Source: Clostridia bacterium (GTDB taxonomy: Bacteria; Bacillota; Clostridia; Oscillospirales; Acutalibacteraceae). Taken from it: a stretch of DNA of 6,910 nucleotides. This document shows, one piece after another, positions 5,470 to 6,910 of this stretch; within the stretch, counting starts at the first letter, position 1, and every line of letters begins with the position of its first letter. The notes below the pieces were generated by a model that was not told the DNA's origin, did no database searches, and worked only from the letters and a program-made list of their open reading frames with translations. Location: assembly GCA_024404065.1 (NCBI GenBank), contig JAKSQR010000083.1, forward strand, positions 1-6,910, given 5' to 3'. The position numbers and the translations under genes are program-made.

Positions 5470-6399
5470 ATGAATAAAAAACTTCTTGTGAAGGCACCAT
5501 TGGTACTGGTACCGGCTCTGATCAGTGCTATAATGTTGTCATCCTGTGCAGGCACATCTGCTATTGCAGAAACTCTTGCAAGGACGGAGGGGTCAGCCAC
5601 CGTATTATCAACTACAGTGGAGGATACAACCGTAGTCACTACTACGGCAACCACCTCACAAGCCACAAGCAGTGAAACAACTCTGGAAAGCACCGAGTCT
5701 GTTACAATGACAAGCTCTACCACCGAAACTACAGAAAGTACAATGGCGGAGTCCTCATCCAGCAGAAAGAGTATTACAGATTTGTTTACAACTATCGATT
5801 TCAGAAATCCACATGAGCCAAAGACTAATGCTGACGGCAGTGTGGATTTTTCTTGTTTTGATAACTGCGCTTTTGTAGGTAATTCAAGATTACTTGCAGT
5901 AGAAAGCTATGGCTTTTGTGACAACGTTTATGCAAAGATTGGCTTAAATGTTAATACTGTATTTACCGAAAACTGTTCAGGCAGCTCAAAAACTGTTATC
6001 AATGAGCTTAATGGTAAGCATTATAGTAAAGTTTTTCTGATGTTTGGTGATAACGAATGCGGATGGGGTAGTATGTCCGCTTTCAAAAACCAGTATGCCA
6101 AGGTAATAAAGGCTGTAAAGGAAAGAGTACCTAATGCCAAAATTTACCTTATCTCTGTGCTTCCTATTTCAAAAGCAACATCAGCTAAAAACGAATTTGG
6201 TTGTAACAAAGATTCCATAAATAACGTAAATAAAATAATAAAGCAGTTGGCAGAGGAGCAGGGCGTTACATATATGAATGCTGCTGTATCAATTACAGAC
6301 GCCGCAGGTTATTTACCTGATGAGGCATCACCCGACGGCTGCCACCTTGGTAAAAAGTACACTAAAATCTGGCTTGAATACGTAGCCAGAAATATGTAA
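5470..6399 (+). CDS. SGNH/GDSL-fold hydrolase lipoprotein
   Basis: A 309-residue exported protein. The N-terminus has Lys residues, a hydrophobic stretch and a lipobox LSSC with Cys26 as the lipidated residue, so it should be anchored to the outer face of the membrane. Residues about 29-97 are a Ser/Thr/Glu-rich linker of low complexity that would span the wall. The rest is an SGNH hydrolase: block I FVGNSR with nucleophile Ser139, block III FGDNE with Asn195, and block V DGCH with Asp289 and His292. Asn replaces Asp in the usual GDS motif, as in some clostridial members. Such enzymes are esterases acting on acetyl or other acyl groups of glycans or peptidoglycan; the substrate is unknown here. 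GGGAG 8 nt upstream supports the start. A DUF4358 lipoprotein gene follows after 14 nt, in the same transcript. Confidence 0.85.
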   Translation: MNKKLLVKAPLVLVPALISAIMLSSCAGTSAIAETLARTEGSATVLSTTVEDTTVVTTTATTSQATSSETTLESTESVTMTSSTTETTESTMAESSSSRKSITDLFTTIDFRNPHEPKTNADGSVDFSCFDNCAFVGNSRLLAVESYGFCDNVYAKIGLNVNTVFTENCSGSSKTVINELNGKHYSKVFLMFGDNECGWGSMSAFKNQYAKVIKAVKERVPNAKIYLISVLPISKATSAKNEFGCNKDSINNVNKIIKQLAEEQGVTYMNAAVSITDAAGYLPDEASPDGCHLGKKYTKIWLEYVARNM

Positions 6400-6413
6400 T
6401 AAGGATGTACGTA

Positions 6414-6910
6414 ATGAAAAAAATAATATCTGTTTTACTTATATTATCACTCACTCTTGCTTTTGCTGCCTGCAGTAAAGGGGGAGAGAATGGCGAAACA
6501 CCAACTGAGCCTACAGAAAAGGTGATAACCGCCACAGTTGATGAGGTAGCGGCAACACTTACTGAAAAGTTAGTGTTTATTGATACTGAAATTGAAAAGT
6601 ATGAGCGCAACGAAAAAACACTCAGCCTTTTTGACCTTGATGAAACTGTAGTTACAGAGCTTGCAGATTATAAAGCAGGCAGTGGCGCTACTGCTGAAGA
6701 GGTGCTTGTATTTAAGTGTGCTGATTCAGAAGGCGTAGAGAAGGTTTATAACGCTTGTCTTTCAAGAGTGCAGGAGCTTCACGATTTATATTCAAACTAT
6801 CAGGACCGTGATACTAAGGACGCAGTTGCTGAGATAGATTCAGCCGCAATACTTTCATACGGCAATATGGTTGTATTTGCCATCTGCAAAAATCCTGATG
6901 TTGTTGAAAG
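6414..6910 (+). CDS. DUF4358 lipoprotein (runs off right edge)
   Basis: The first 165 codons of a gene cut by the window end. MKKIISVLLILSLTLAFAAC is a lipoprotein signal peptide with Cys20 as the lipidated residue. An acidic, Thr/Pro/Glu-containing spacer follows (about 21-40). The folded part, with LFDLDET, the SGATAEEVLVFK segment, a central helix and an SYGNMVVFAIC strand near the end, matches my recollection of the DUF4358 family, small clostridial lipoproteins of unknown function. ATG 6414 is chosen over the in-frame ATG at 6405 because AAGGA (6401-6405) is 8 nt from the former and overlaps the latter. It follows the SGNH lipoprotein gene by 14 nt and is probably co-transcribed and co-localised with it. 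The family call is moderate; no biochemical role is known to me. Confidence 0.75.
   Translation, partial: MKKIISVLLILSLTLAFAACSKGGENGETPTEPTEKVITATVDEVAATLTEKLVFIDTEIEKYERNEKTLSLFDLDETVVTELADYKAGSGATAEEVLVFKCADSEGVEKVYNACLSRVQELHDLYSNYQDRDTKDAVAEIDSAAILSYGNMVVFAICKNPDVVE

Noticed and set aside
5367..5723. 118-residue minus-strand ORF rich in Val/Thr/Ser
   Set aside because: It is the mirror image of the low-complexity Ser/Thr linker of the SGNH lipoprotein and has no family features.
6405..6413. Earlier in-frame ATG for the DUF4358 lipoprotein
   Set aside because: It overlaps the AAGGA ribosome binding site, and MKKIIS at 6414 is a typical lipoprotein start.

Overview
The window looks like chromosomal DNA from an anaerobic, Gram-positive gut Clostridium relative (Oscillospiraceae/Ruminococcus or Lachnospiraceae type). 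The basis is the moderately low GC content by eye, GGAGG-like ribosome binding sites, Bacillota-type lipoprotein signals, a FemX-like cell-wall aminoacyltransferase, a DUF4358 lipoprotein and a host-glycan hydrolase pair. The genus is inferred, not shown. The window contains no RNA gene, mobile element, CRISPR array or plasmid feature.

Left end (1-1806): two glycoside hydrolase genes are transcribed away from each other. On the minus strand, running off the left edge, is the N-terminus of a GH92-type alpha-mannosidase. On the plus strand is a complete GH29 alpha-L-fucosidase with a C-terminal F5/8-type-C-like domain. Neither has a signal peptide, so both probably work in the cytoplasm on imported fucosylated or mannosylated oligosaccharides. 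The 116-bp gap between them holds two back-to-back sigma-A promoters whose -35 boxes lie 7 bp apart, plus nested inverted repeats that could be a shared operator.

Middle (1788-5216): a hairpin terminator lies between the convergent fucosidase gene and a minus-strand ArsC/Spx-fold thioredoxin-like protein. Divergent from the latter, with only a 33-bp gap, is a tightly overlapping plus-strand operon: cca (tRNA CCA-adding enzyme), a FemX/FemAB-type tRNA-dependent peptidoglycan aminoacyltransferase, and a YfbR/HDDC2-type HD phosphohydrolase. The cca and femX-like genes overlap by 23 bp and the femX-like and HD genes by 1 bp, which suggests translational coupling. The operon ends at a strong rho-independent terminator.

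Right end (5217-6910): after an AT-rich spacer with a good sigma-A promoter and a leader of about 100 nt (carrying a hairpin and a possible 28-codon leader ORF), two lipoprotein genes follow. The first is an SGNH/GDSL-fold hydrolase on a long Ser/Thr linker. The second, cut by the window edge, is a DUF4358 lipoprotein. They probably act together at the cell envelope, perhaps in removing or adding acyl groups on wall polymers or exported glycans.

There is no single spectacular new system here. The items most worth a second look are the divergent glycosidase control region, the SGNH hydrolase/DUF4358 lipoprotein pair with its structured leader, and the pairing of CCA-adding enzyme with FemX.
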